From NCBI RefSeq assembly GCF_002264395.1, contig NZ_NFVA01000008.1:62001-126000 (forward strand): 64,000 bases of DNA, in the 5' to 3' direction. Positions 8,908-18,241 of the stretch are shown one piece after another (position 1 is the first letter of the stretch; the number at the start of each line of letters is the position of its first letter). The notes under the pieces were generated by a model that did no database searches, was not told the origin of the DNA, and worked only from the letters and a program-made list of their open reading frames with translations. Both the position numbers and the translations under genes were made by a program. This DNA comes from Paenibacillus sp. VTT E-133291. Lineage in GTDB: Bacteria > Bacillota > Bacilli > Paenibacillales > Paenibacillaceae.

Positions 8908-10599
8908 ATGTGGTCTAAAATAGTCTCTTATATTCCCGATTGGACAGTTTTTATACAGGCGGCGATAACGTTGCTCTTTCCCATAGCGGTTTATTATCTT
9001 TATAAGCATCTATATTTCTACGTTGGAAGCGGACGCTCCAAGAATTCAGGGGCTAAATCTCAGGATGCAGAACCGAAGAATTCGGACAATCATGCAGCAA
9101 ATCAACAGGAAACTGAAGCCGATCACCCGCCTTCTAAGTCTACAGGGTTTACTCAAGACTATGATGACAATTTAGCAGCGATAAGAACGGCATTAGAAGG
9201 AAATAGTGATGTGTGTTTTCGTGAATTCACAGTCAAAGGTATTCAGGCACGTGCCGCTTTGGTCTATGTTGAGGGCATGCAGAATGAACTGCTAATCAAC
9301 CAACAGGTGCTGCAGAATCTGATGTTTGCCAGTGAAATGCAGGCTTCCGAAGGAATATACACCTATATGAAACAGAATATGCTACCGCTGGCTCAGCTAA
9401 ACGAAACTAGAGATTTGGATCATCTGCAGGAGTCAGTCCTGTTTGGATACACCGCACTGATTGTAGAAGGCATGCGTGAGATGCTGCTGGTTGGCTTTCC
9501 ACATGGAGCAGTGCGCTCTATTACTGAGCCGACTTCAGAAGCTTTACTGCGGGGACCAAGGATTGGATTTACCGAAGTGCTCAGTGAGAATACCTCTATG
9601 CTTCGCCGACAAGGGCTCAATAAGCATCTGGAAATGCAAAGGTTTGAAGTGGGTAGCGAAATCAAGAAGAACCTGGTTATCGCTTATATGAAAAACATTG
9701 TAAATCCAGATCTGCTACAGGAAGTGAAAGACCGGATCTCCAAAATTGATATGGATTTCATTCTGGAATCTGGTTATGTGGAACAGTTAATCGAAGATGA
9801 TTATTTAAGCCCGTTTCAACAAACACAGAATACAGAAAGACCCGATCGTGTGATTGCATCCTTATTAGAGGGGAGAATCGCTATCCTGCTGGATGGCACA
9901 CCGTTTGCCCTCATTGTTCCAGTTACGTTCAGTATGCTATTGCAGTCACCTGAGGACTACTATGAGCGTTGGTTTCCAGGTACACTTTTGCGGGTGCTAC
10001 GGTTTGGCGCAGCATTTCTGGCTCTGTTAGCCCCAGCTCTGTATATTTCCTTTATCTCCTTTCATCCGGGGCTGATTCCTACGCAGCTGGCGATTTCGAT
10101 TATCGAAACACGCCAAGGTGTACCCTTTCCTTCATTGATTGAAGTGTTGATTCTGGAGATTTCCATTGAAATCTTGCGTGAAGCTGGGATTCGTCTGCCA
10201 AAGCCCATAGGCCCGGCAATGGGGATTGTTGGAGGTCTGATCATTGGAGATGCCGCGGTACGAGCCGGTATTGTAAGTCCCTTTCTGGTAATTGTCGTAG
10301 CCGTGACAGCGATCTCTTCTTTTTCCATACCGATGTACAGTGCTGGCATTACCCTCCGGATCTTACGATTCGCAGGCATGTTATTTGCGGCGGTTCTGGG
10401 TATGTACGGAACCATCCTATTCTTCCTGCTGATTTGCAGTCATCTGACTCGACTTTCTAGCTTCGGGGTTCCTTACGTCACCCCAATCTCGCCATTTCGG
10501 GTTAGTGACTGGAAGGATTTGTTCGTCCGTGCCCCGTTATCCATCATGAAGCGAAGACCGGAGATGCTGAAGACCCAGAAGAAAAAACGCAAGTCCTAG
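8908..10599 (+). CDS. Spore germinant receptor A subunit (GerA family)
   Basis: About 563 residues. The soluble N-terminal half (to ~330) carries family blocks such as NQQVLQNLMFASEM and EGMREMLLVGFPHGAVRSI, then GSEIKKNLVIAYMKNIVN and RPDRVIASLLEGRIAILLDG. The C-terminal half has 5-6 membrane helices. It is the A subunit of a germinant receptor in the inner spore membrane, which assembles with the B and C subunits encoded next. An in-frame ATG at 8899 touches the ribosome-binding site AAGAGG, so the ATG at 8908 is preferred. A hydrophobic segment near residues 15-35 plus a charged linker precede the usual domain. Confidence 0.92.
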   Translation: MWSKIVSYIPDWTVFIQAAITLLFPIAVYYLYKHLYFYVGSGRSKNSGAKSQDAEPKNSDNHAANQQETEADHPPSKSTGFTQDYDDNLAAIRTALEGNSDVCFREFTVKGIQARAALVYVEGMQNELLINQQVLQNLMFASEMQASEGIYTYMKQNMLPLAQLNETRDLDHLQESVLFGYTALIVEGMREMLLVGFPHGAVRSITEPTSEALLRGPRIGFTEVLSENTSMLRRQGLNKHLEMQRFEVGSEIKKNLVIAYMKNIVNPDLLQEVKDRISKIDMDFILESGYVEQLIEDDYLSPFQQTQNTERPDRVIASLLEGRIAILLDGTPFALIVPVTFSMLLQSPEDYYERWFPGTLLRVLRFGAAFLALLAPALYISFISFHPGLIPTQLAISIIETRQGVPFPSLIEVLILEISIEILREAGIRLPKPIGPAMGIVGGLIIGDAAVRAGIVSPFLVIVVAVTAISSFSIPMYSAGITLRILRFAGMLFAAVLGMYGTILFFLLICSHLTRLSSFGVPYVTPISPFRVSDWKDLFVRAPLSIMKRRPEMLKTQKKKRKS

Positions 10600-10633
10600 A
10601 GAATGAATCTAGCAAGGCAGAAGGGAGAGCGCA

Positions 10634-11737
10634 GTGTTCAAACGTACGGATGACAAGATTTCAACCTCGCAGGCTACCATAGTATTGACCAATTCAATGC
10701 TGGGTGCTGGAATTTTAACCATGCCGAAAAGTGTTGTCAAGGCTGTGCAGACTCCCGATGCGTGGCTTTCAGTGGCGCTGGGTGGTATCGTCGTGTTTAT
10801 GGTGATCATGGTAATGGTGAAGCTTAGCCAACAATTTCCGGGTAAAACGGTCTTTCAGTATTCTAAAAAAATTGTTGGAAATTTCCCAGGCAGTGTGCTG
10901 AGTTCACTATTGATTCTCTACTTCATTGTCATTGCGGGCTTCGAAATCCGCGTACTGGCAGAAGTAACGTTGTTCTTTCTTCTGGAAGGCACGCCGATCT
11001 GGGCGATTGTGATGCCTTTCATCTGGGTGGGGACTTATCTGGTGTACGGTGGGATTAATGCCATTGCCCGCGTGTTTCAGATTGTATTTCCAATCAGTAT
11101 TTTCATCTTGATCATTTGCTTTATATTAAGCTCCAGAATATTTGATATTCATCATTTACGTCCTCTTTTGAGTGAAGGCATGATGCCGGTCATCCGCGGG
11201 ATGAAGTCGAGCATCCTAATCTTTACTGGTTGTGAGGTTGTAATGACGATGACGGCCTTTATGCAGCATCCGCAGGAAGCGGTTAAAGCGATGACAGTCG
11301 GCTTATGCATCCCGCTGGTGCTGTATCTGGTGACTATTGTGATGGTTATTGGTGGTTTGTCCATCAATTCTGTAATCACTAGTACTTGGCCAACGATAGA
11401 TTTAGTACGAAGCTTTGAAATTTCAGGTTTCTTTTTTGAACGATTTGAATTCCCGCTGCTGGTCATCTGGCTGATGCAGATGTTTTGTAATTTTTGCAGC
11501 TTTTTCTTTAATGCTTCACTTGGAATCTCGCAAGTGTTCAACGTGAAGATTCACCCGGTAATGATCGCCTTAATGCCCATCATCTTCATCTGCACGATGA
11601 TCCCTCAACGCCTTAATGACGTCCTCAAACTTGGTGATTCCATTGGTTATATGGGTGTGATGATCTTTGTATTGTTGCCAGTGTTATTGTCGATTGTATT
11701 ACTGATCAGGAAGAAAGGACTCAAGCAGAATGTTTAG
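10634..11737 (+). CDS. Spore germinant receptor B subunit, GerB-family permease
   Basis: 367-residue integral membrane protein with about ten helices, the usual length for GerB/GerKB proteins (endospore germination permeases of the APC superfamily). The N-terminus ISTSQATIVLTNSMLGAGIL is the typical unwound TM1 region. GTG start at 10634 behind GGGAGAG. It probably binds the small-molecule germinant. Overlaps gerC by 8 bp, consistent with coupled translation in a gerABC operon. Confidence 0.92.
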   Translation: MFKRTDDKISTSQATIVLTNSMLGAGILTMPKSVVKAVQTPDAWLSVALGGIVVFMVIMVMVKLSQQFPGKTVFQYSKKIVGNFPGSVLSSLLILYFIVIAGFEIRVLAEVTLFFLLEGTPIWAIVMPFIWVGTYLVYGGINAIARVFQIVFPISIFILIICFILSSRIFDIHHLRPLLSEGMMPVIRGMKSSILIFTGCEVVMTMTAFMQHPQEAVKAMTVGLCIPLVLYLVTIVMVIGGLSINSVITSTWPTIDLVRSFEISGFFFERFEFPLLVIWLMQMFCNFCSFFFNASLGISQVFNVKIHPVMIALMPIIFICTMIPQRLNDVLKLGDSIGYMGVMIFVLLPVLLSIVLLIRKKGLKQNV

Positions 11738-12920
11738 ACAGAGGGTTATACACATTCTATTAATATTTATGATTCTGATTACGCAGCCTGGCTGTTGGAG
11801 CAGTAAAGAGATTGAAGACCTGAGTGTTTTTACGGGATTGGCGCTTGACAAGGGGGAACCTAAAGCGATCGAGCGGGAATTCGAGGAACATGGAGGAAGC
11901 TACCAAAAGCATAATAAAGTTACGGCAACCGTACAAATTGTGCCAGAAAGAACAATCGGAAACTCCGGTAAAAGCGGTGAAACACCCAAAACCCACTATA
12001 ACAATATTTCCGAATCAGGAGATTCTCTGCTTGAAATATTCCGTCAGTACTCCATTCGGCAGAACCGTCCGATTATAGGCCATCACCTCAAGGTTATAGT
12101 CATATCAGAGGATCTAGTGCAACAGGAGAAGATCAGAAGGTTAATGGACTTTGTACTGCGAGATAACGATATCCGTCCCAGTTGTCTCATATTTCTTAGC
12201 AAAGGTCGTGCATCCGATACACTTGTGACGAAAGAGGAGGAGATTCCTTCCTTTCGACTGGCGGAGATGGTCCGTAACAACTTCAGAACCAGTAAAGTTA
12301 TGAAGGGCATAACGTTATCACATCTAGATGCACTGATGTACTCCAAGCAAAGTTTTGTGTTGCAGAACATTGTGGAGGCACAAGGTGAGGTCAAATTTTC
12401 CGGAGCCGGTATTATCAAGGGAGATACAGGACATTGGATCGGCAATCTCGACCAACATGATGTGGAGAGTATTGCTTGGATTAAGGGGGATATACAAGGC
12501 GGGAATATCAAAGCCTATGATCGGTCGAATGACACCGTTACTTATGAGATTAAATCAGTGAAGAGCAAGATTACGCTGAAGGAGGGTGATGATAAGGCGA
12601 TGTCATTTCATGTTGTGATTGAGTCCACTGGACGCCTAATTGAGGATTGGAATGTGGATGAGGATTCCTCGAATGTTCCTTATTTCGAAGAATTAGAGAA
12701 GATATTCGAAGATGAATTAACCCAACATATCAATGATCTTATCTACAAAATGCAGTCCACCTACAAAGTGGATGTAGCAGGATTCGGTGATCGGCTCAGC
12801 ATTGAAAAGCCGCTAGTCTGGAAACAGATGAAGGATCATTGGGACGAGGAATTTACTCGGATTCCATTGACCTTTGATATAAAACTTAAAATCACCGATT
12901 TTGGTTCCACATCTAAATGA
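11730..12920 (+). CDS. Spore germinant receptor C subunit, Ger(x)C lipoprotein
   Basis: 396-residue lipoprotein. The signal peptide (MFRQRVIHILLIFMILITQ) ends in a lipobox with Cys at ~22, followed by the family signature WSSKEIEDLSVFTGLALDKG. The middle block RQNRPIIGHHLKVIVISEDL and the C-terminal three-domain GerAC fold region are recognisable. It is the C subunit of the germinant receptor, anchored to the outer face of the spore inner membrane. Last gene of the operon, followed by a terminator. Confidence 0.92.
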   Translation: MFRQRVIHILLIFMILITQPGCWSSKEIEDLSVFTGLALDKGEPKAIEREFEEHGGSYQKHNKVTATVQIVPERTIGNSGKSGETPKTHYNNISESGDSLLEIFRQYSIRQNRPIIGHHLKVIVISEDLVQQEKIRRLMDFVLRDNDIRPSCLIFLSKGRASDTLVTKEEEIPSFRLAEMVRNNFRTSKVMKGITLSHLDALMYSKQSFVLQNIVEAQGEVKFSGAGIIKGDTGHWIGNLDQHDVESIAWIKGDIQGGNIKAYDRSNDTVTYEIKSVKSKITLKEGDDKAMSFHVVIESTGRLIEDWNVDEDSSNVPYFEELEKIFEDELTQHINDLIYKMQSTYKVDVAGFGDRLSIEKPLVWKQMKDHWDEEFTRIPLTFDIKLKITDFGSTSK

Positions 12921-12948
12921 TCGCCTCACGTCGAAAATATGGTTCATG

Positions 12949-12975
12949 GAAGCACCCGAATTAGCGGGTGTTTCG
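12949..12975 (+). terminator. Rho-independent terminator
   Basis: CACCCG / CGGGTG stem with an AATTAG loop and a following TTTCGTTAT tail, 30 bp after the gerC stop codon. Confidence 0.7.
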
Positions 12976-13043
12976 TTATGTTCGGACATATATTGTATTT
13001 TTCTAGAAAAAACAAACCATTTATCTTAAATTTGACACCTTGT

Positions 13044-13057
13044 TGAAAGCGCTTAAC
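13044..13057 (+). promoter_or_regulatory. cre-like catabolite repression site
   Basis: TGAAAGCGCTTAAC matches the CcpA cre consensus TGWAARCGYTWNCW at all but one position. It lies between a TTGACA hexamer (13032) and a TACAAT hexamer (13060), upstream of the sugar-binding lipoprotein. CcpA binding here would repress the importer when preferred sugars are available; the binding itself is inferred. Confidence 0.65.
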
Positions 13058-13100
13058 AGTACAATAATTAGCCTATAACGAAAATAGGGGGCGTCAAACA

Positions 13101-14474
13101 ATGGTCAGCAAAAAAATGAAGGCAACTTCAACAATTGCGTTATCAGCAGCTTTGGTTTTAAGTATGGCAGCGTGTGGAAATTCAAACAACAATGAGAGTA
13201 AAGGCGCTACAGAGTCGAAAGGGAATACAGCTACGAATGCTCCAGATGCCGGAACTACTAAAACCGAAAGCGGTAAGAAGGTCACGATTACTTTTCAAAA
13301 TATTTATCCGGATCCAGCAACACCTGCTTATAAGATGCTTCATGAATTAGTTGACCAATATGAAAAAGAAAACCCTAACATTCACATCGAACTAGATACT
13401 TTGAATACAGACCAACAAAAAGTCAAACTGAAGACACAAGCTGCTTCCAAAGAAGTTCCTGATATTACGATTGTTAACCCGGCTGCACAAATGAAACCCT
13501 TCGTTGATGCTAAGCTGTTTGCTCCCCTGAATGATATGCTGGATCAAAATGGACTGAAGGACACTTATCAATCCGGTCTGCTTGATTACTACAGCTTCGA
13601 TGGCAATGTTTATGCGCTGCCAGATGGTAATAACATCGAGGTAGTCTATTATAATAAAGAACTTTTCGAGCAAGCGGGAATCACAGACACTCCTAAAACA
13701 TTCGATGAATTACTCCAAGATGTAAAAACCTTGAAAGCAAAGGGCATTACGCCAATCGCGATCGGTGAAAAAGATTCCTGGACGGGTTCATTCTTGTTCA
13801 TGAATATCCTGCTTCGCACCAATGGGGGACCTGGTTTCCTTCAAGATGTGCTGGATGGCAAAAAAACATTTGAAGATCCTGCTTTCATAGAAGCTGTTGA
13901 CCGTTTCCAAGATCTCGTGCAAGCAGGTGCATTTCCAGATGGAGCTACTTCCATCGATGCTAACGCAGGTGGTAATATCTTTAAATCCGGTAAAGCTGCT
14001 ATGTGGGTTATCGGTTCTTGGGAAACAGGTGCAATTGACGCATCCTCAGTGGCTGGTAAAGCAGGAGCCTTCCAATTCCCAAGTGTGAATGGTAAAGGTG
14101 ATCCAAATGAATTCATGCTCGCACCAGGTAGCGCCTTTGCAATTTCTGCGAACAGTGAGCATTTACAAGAAACCAAAGACTTCTTAAACTTCTTCACACT
14201 TAACTATCCTAAAAAGCAATTTGAACTCAAAAATGCTGTAGGGATTGGTCAAAAAGTGGATGGAGACCTGAAAGCCGCAGGTTACTCTGATCTGGCGATC
14301 AACGTTTCAGGATTATTCAATCAGGTTAAAGGTGGCGACTTGGCCTTTGACAACACTATGAACCCAGCTACGGCACAAGTCCATCTCAGCAGTATCCAAA
14401 ATCTTTTTGTTCAAAAAGTGGATTCCGCTCAAGTAGCTAAAGAACATCAAACCGCATTTGAAGCAAATAAATAA
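13101..14474 (+). CDS. ABC sugar transporter substrate-binding lipoprotein (family 1)
   Basis: 457-residue extracellular solute-binding protein. Lipoprotein signal with lipobox LSMAAC (Cys ~25), then an Asn/Ser/Thr-rich linker to about residue 55. The mature domain has family-1 blocks such as VTITFQNIYPDPATPAYKML, YYNKELFEQAGI and PKTFDELLQDVKTLKAKGI. It captures a carbohydrate, probably an oligosaccharide, outside the membrane. It heads the importer operon with two permeases and a YesM/YesN-type two-component system. No ATPase is encoded here, so a shared MsmX-type ATPase is likely used, as in related importers. Confidence 0.92.
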   Translation: MVSKKMKATSTIALSAALVLSMAACGNSNNNESKGATESKGNTATNAPDAGTTKTESGKKVTITFQNIYPDPATPAYKMLHELVDQYEKENPNIHIELDTLNTDQQKVKLKTQAASKEVPDITIVNPAAQMKPFVDAKLFAPLNDMLDQNGLKDTYQSGLLDYYSFDGNVYALPDGNNIEVVYYNKELFEQAGITDTPKTFDELLQDVKTLKAKGITPIAIGEKDSWTGSFLFMNILLRTNGGPGFLQDVLDGKKTFEDPAFIEAVDRFQDLVQAGAFPDGATSIDANAGGNIFKSGKAAMWVIGSWETGAIDASSVAGKAGAFQFPSVNGKGDPNEFMLAPGSAFAISANSEHLQETKDFLNFFTLNYPKKQFELKNAVGIGQKVDGDLKAAGYSDLAINVSGLFNQVKGGDLAFDNTMNPATAQVHLSSIQNLFVQKVDSAQVAKEHQTAFEANK

Positions 14475-14550
14475 GAAGGTTTCCAAAACGCGATGCGAGG
14501 GTGCTTAAACGCTTCTTCGCATCGTGTTTACATTCTAGGGGGCGGAAATA

Positions 14551-15441
14551 ATGAAGGTACTAAAGGTTCCAGCGCGCACAATCGCCGTCTTCGTGTTACC
14601 TTGCCTGCTTTTGTATGTGTGCTTGGTGTTTGCTCCTATTCTAGTATCCTTTTATACAGGATTGCTAAAATGGGACGGAATTACGACTGCGAAGTTTGCT
14701 GGACTTGCTAATTTCAAAGATATGTTTTTTCATGATCCGGTATTTTGGCCCTCTGTAAGGAGAACATTACTCTATGCTGTGGCTTCCATGGTGGAAATTC
14801 CATTTTGTTTGTTGATGGCTGTCCTTCTAAACCGGTACGTGAGAAAAGGAAACACTTTAGTTTCTATTTACTTTACGCCGGTTATTTTGTCGGTGGTTAT
14901 CATTGGACAGCTCTGGAAAACGATTTATGACCCGGTATCCATGGGAGGGATGTTGAACGGTGTCCTGATCTCTCTTGGGCTGGATAGCTGGACTCACAAT
15001 TGGATCACAGAACCTAAAATTGCGATGTTCGCTCTTTATGCAGTATCTCTATGGCAATATTTCGGCTACCATTTGCTGATTCAATATACCGGTGTTCAGA
15101 ATATTCCGGATGAGCTGTATGAAGCGGCAAAGATTGATGGGGCTGACGGATTCAAAGCCGATCGATACATTACTTTTCCGCTGATTATTCCAATCTTTAA
15201 AATATCTATCGTACTCGCCTTTATAGGGTCTTTGCAGGCTTTTGATCTCGTAATGGTCATGACAGCCGGTGGACCCGCTCATGCTACAGATGTTATCTCC
15301 ACACATATGTACAACAGTTCATTCTTATCCTTTAAATATGGCTATGGTAGTGCTATCGCTTCTTTCTTGGTCATACTGTGCCTAGTGTTTACTGCTAGCA
15401 TAAATACGATCTTTAATAAGCTTGAGAAAAAATTCAGTTAG
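14551..15441 (+). CDS. Sugar ABC transporter permease (UgpA/MalF type)
   Basis: 296-residue permease with six membrane segments. The cytoplasmic EAA loop YEAAKIDGADGFKADRYITF, which docks on the ATPase, is intact at ~190-210. ATG start behind GGGGGCGG. It pairs with the next gene to form the membrane channel of the carbohydrate importer. Confidence 0.92.
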   Translation: MKVLKVPARTIAVFVLPCLLLYVCLVFAPILVSFYTGLLKWDGITTAKFAGLANFKDMFFHDPVFWPSVRRTLLYAVASMVEIPFCLLMAVLLNRYVRKGNTLVSIYFTPVILSVVIIGQLWKTIYDPVSMGGMLNGVLISLGLDSWTHNWITEPKIAMFALYAVSLWQYFGYHLLIQYTGVQNIPDELYEAAKIDGADGFKADRYITFPLIIPIFKISIVLAFIGSLQAFDLVMVMTAGGPAHATDVISTHMYNSSFLSFKYGYGSAIASFLVILCLVFTASINTIFNKLEKKFS

Positions 15442-15458
15442 CAAAGGAGTGCGCGATT

Positions 15459-16382
15459 ATGCGGAATGTCAAGCATAAACGCCCAAAGCGTCCTTACAAG
15501 GACGGTAAGCGCTTAAGCGAGAAATATAAGGATAATGTAATAAGTGGAACTCATACGTTCTTATATTTCAAGAAAGGACTCGTGTATCTTCTCTTTGCGA
15601 TTCCTGTCGTTACCCAGCTATATCCTCTTCTATGGCTAATGCTTTATTCCTTGAAGACCAATGAGGAGATTTTGGGAGGACGTTTTTTCTCATTTCCTAA
15701 AGTATTTCAGTGGCATAACTATAGCGAGGCTTATAAGTCAGGTAGTTACCTAAAGTATTTATCAAATAGTGTATTGGTTACTGGTGTAACGATGATCTTC
15801 GTTATCCTGCTTAGCTCCATGGTAGCTTACGCGATTTCTCGATTCCGTTGGCGTTACGGCAACTTGGTCATGACGATTTTCTTAATGGGGATGATGATTC
15901 CCATGCAGGCCACTTTGCTACCACTGATGATCATTTTCAAAAATATGCATATTCTGAATACGCATTTATCGCTCATATTACCTTATGTAGCTTTTTCTAC
16001 TCCTATAGCGGTGTTTATATTAAGTGGCTTTATGAAGAGCATTCCGCATGAAATCGAAGAATCGGCCTTTATAGATGGGGCGAGCGTATATCGGATCTTC
16101 CGCGCGATCATTCTTCCTGTATCCGTGCCACCGGTAATGACTGTGTGTATTCTAACGTTCATCAACATTTGGAATGAGTATATCTTAGCGGCCACCTTCA
16201 TTTCCTCCGAGAAATTGAAGACCTTGCCCTTTGGCGTGTACACATTCGTTAGTCAGTATTCTGTAAACTATGGAAATATCGGTGCATTTCTAGTGATGGG
16301 TGCGTTACCCGTCATTTTAATCTATTTCTTCTTATCCAATCAGATTACAAAAGGAATGGTGGCGGGAGCAGTAAAAGGATAA
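15459..16382 (+). CDS. Carbohydrate ABC transporter permease (UgpE/MalG type)
   Basis: 307-residue permease. EAA loop EIEESAFIDGASVYRIFRAI at ~200-220. It has an unusually long basic N-terminus (RNVKHKRPKRPYKDGKRLSEKY, written here as a description of residues 2-23: Arg/Lys-rich) before TM1. Starts 17 bp after the partner permease behind AAAGGAG. Forms the second half of the importer channel. Confidence 0.91.
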   Translation: MRNVKHKRPKRPYKDGKRLSEKYKDNVISGTHTFLYFKKGLVYLLFAIPVVTQLYPLLWLMLYSLKTNEEILGGRFFSFPKVFQWHNYSEAYKSGSYLKYLSNSVLVTGVTMIFVILLSSMVAYAISRFRWRYGNLVMTIFLMGMMIPMQATLLPLMIIFKNMHILNTHLSLILPYVAFSTPIAVFILSGFMKSIPHEIEESAFIDGASVYRIFRAIILPVSVPPVMTVCILTFINIWNEYILAATFISSEKLKTLPFGVYTFVSQYSVNYGNIGAFLVMGALPVILIYFFLSNQITKGMVAGAVKG

Positions 16383-16459
16383 CTCTATATTGCAAATTAC
16401 AATAATGGAATTATAATGAAGAAGCAGCAGGACAGATGAGTTTGAGGAGGGAAGCCTTT

Positions 16460-18241
16460 TTGAAAAACAGCTTTCATTCCATCCACCATCGATTGTTTTT
16501 GCTGTTTCTTTTTTGTATGTCTAGCATTCTATTAATTGTGAGTCTGCTCTATTACAACCGGACAACTGTACAGTTTCATGAGAAAATAAGTGATTTGTCG
16601 CAGAAGAATGTCGCCCAGACGGCGGATCTATTCAGCTTATTGTACAAAGGGTATGATAGTCTCTCTAAATCACTCAGCAATAACTTTGAACTGATACGTT
16701 TGATTAATGAGACAAGCACTGAGCCGGCGGTAGCTTACATCAATGAACAGACAATTACCAATATTCTAGGAGCTATATTTTATTCTCGGGATGATCTCGT
16801 AGGTATTCATGTCATTACAGATAAAGGTAAGATTTATAATTACGGAAATTATATGAATGTGGTTGATCCCGATTATATGAAGGAAGATTGGTACCATCAG
16901 CTGCAAGCTTCCTCCGGTAAAATGGTCTGGCTCGGCGTCTATGAACATTCTCTTATCGATCAAGTAGAGGATAGTCCTGTGTTTGCCTTTGGCCGTCAGA
17001 TTTACGATCTCAATGAACACAAACCGATTGGCATTGTTCTGTACGAGACGAATCCGAAGCCTGTTCTGGATGCGCTAGATAATGTGAAGCTGGGTGAGCA
17101 TAGCCAGGTGTATTTAATGTCGCAGGATGGACGATTCGTATCCTCTGCCGAAGATCAGGAACCTGATTTAACTCAGCTCCCGTCTTTACAGAACTCCCAG
17201 AATGTTGTGGTCGAACAGACAGCAAGTCGTCTGCTTGTCGCTTCTAAACTGTCCTTCTCTGGTTGGTGGGTGCTTAGTATCACTCCTAATCGTGACCTAA
17301 ATGTAGAGTTGGTAGAGATGAAACGTTATCTGTTCATTGTATTTTCGATTCTTGTACTCGTCTCTACTTTAATAGCTTCTATGGTTTCACGAACGATTTC
17401 TTTGCCGCTTAAAAAGGTGATTCGAGAGATGAAGCAAGTGGAGATCGGGAATTTTCGGGGAATGGTGAATGTTTCTTCTTATCAAGAGATTAATATTCTT
17501 GTTGCTTCGTTTAATCGGATGGTTCGCCGAATCGAAGAACTGATCGAGCGGGTGAAACTTTCTTCCGTCAGTGAGAAGAATGCTGAGCTTCATGCCTTGC
17601 AATCTCAAGTGAACCCACATTTTCTATACAATACTTTGGATATGATTTATTGGATGCTGGATGAGGAAGGGAATGAGCAGCTGGGTGAACTTGTTCTCTC
17701 GCTATCTTCGATGTTCCGGTACAGTAGTCATTGGGAAGTTGACGTAGAAGTCACACTACGAGAAGAACTGGAACAAATTGGACACTATCTAAATATAATT
17801 TCTATCCGACTGGAAGGTCGTCTACGGATTGAGATCAATATAGATGAACGATGGCTTGAGGTTCGCCTTCCCAAGATGACTGTACAACCGGTTATTGAAA
17901 ATGCTGTAAAACATGGCTTGGAATCGCTCGACCGTCAAGGTATTCTGAAGGTGAGTGTAATTGAAGAAGCTGGAGTACTGAACATCGTTGTTCAAGATAA
18001 TGGCAAAGGTATGGATGCAGAAAAGCTGAATGCGCTGGTGGAATCCTTGGATCGGGCAACAACGAAAGAAAATGGAAAAATGGGGATAGGTCTTCAAAAT
18101 CTGCACCGGCGGCTCCAGCATATGTTCGGAGAATCCTATGGTCTTGTGATTCGAAGCTTACCTGGAGAAGGAACTGAGGTTGCTATCATGCTACCGATTC
18201 CGCAGGAAGGAGAGCATAGTCTTGAACATTCTCATAGCTGA
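16460..18241 (+). CDS. Sensor histidine kinase, YesM family
   Basis: About 593 residues from a TTG at 16460, which has GAGGAGGG nine bases upstream; an ATG at 16436 lacks such a site. TM1 near residues 10-28, a large extracellular Cache-like sensor to ~290, TM2, a HAMP domain, then the His_kinase block NPHFLYNTLDMIYWML with the phospho-accepting His near 385 and an HATPase domain (PVIENAVKHGLE, DNGKGM, GIGLQNLHRRL). It senses sugar, directly or through the binding protein, and phosphorylates the response regulator encoded next, with which it overlaps by 20 bp. Confidence 0.92.
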   Translation: MKNSFHSIHHRLFLLFLFCMSSILLIVSLLYYNRTTVQFHEKISDLSQKNVAQTADLFSLLYKGYDSLSKSLSNNFELIRLINETSTEPAVAYINEQTITNILGAIFYSRDDLVGIHVITDKGKIYNYGNYMNVVDPDYMKEDWYHQLQASSGKMVWLGVYEHSLIDQVEDSPVFAFGRQIYDLNEHKPIGIVLYETNPKPVLDALDNVKLGEHSQVYLMSQDGRFVSSAEDQEPDLTQLPSLQNSQNVVVEQTASRLLVASKLSFSGWWVLSITPNRDLNVELVEMKRYLFIVFSILVLVSTLIASMVSRTISLPLKKVIREMKQVEIGNFRGMVNVSSYQEINILVASFNRMVRRIEELIERVKLSSVSEKNAELHALQSQVNPHFLYNTLDMIYWMLDEEGNEQLGELVLSLSSMFRYSSHWEVDVEVTLREELEQIGHYLNIISIRLEGRLRIEINIDERWLEVRLPKMTVQPVIENAVKHGLESLDRQGILKVSVIEEAGVLNIVVQDNGKGMDAEKLNALVESLDRATTKENGKMGIGLQNLHRRLQHMFGESYGLVIRSLPGEGTEVAIMLPIPQEGEHSLEHSHS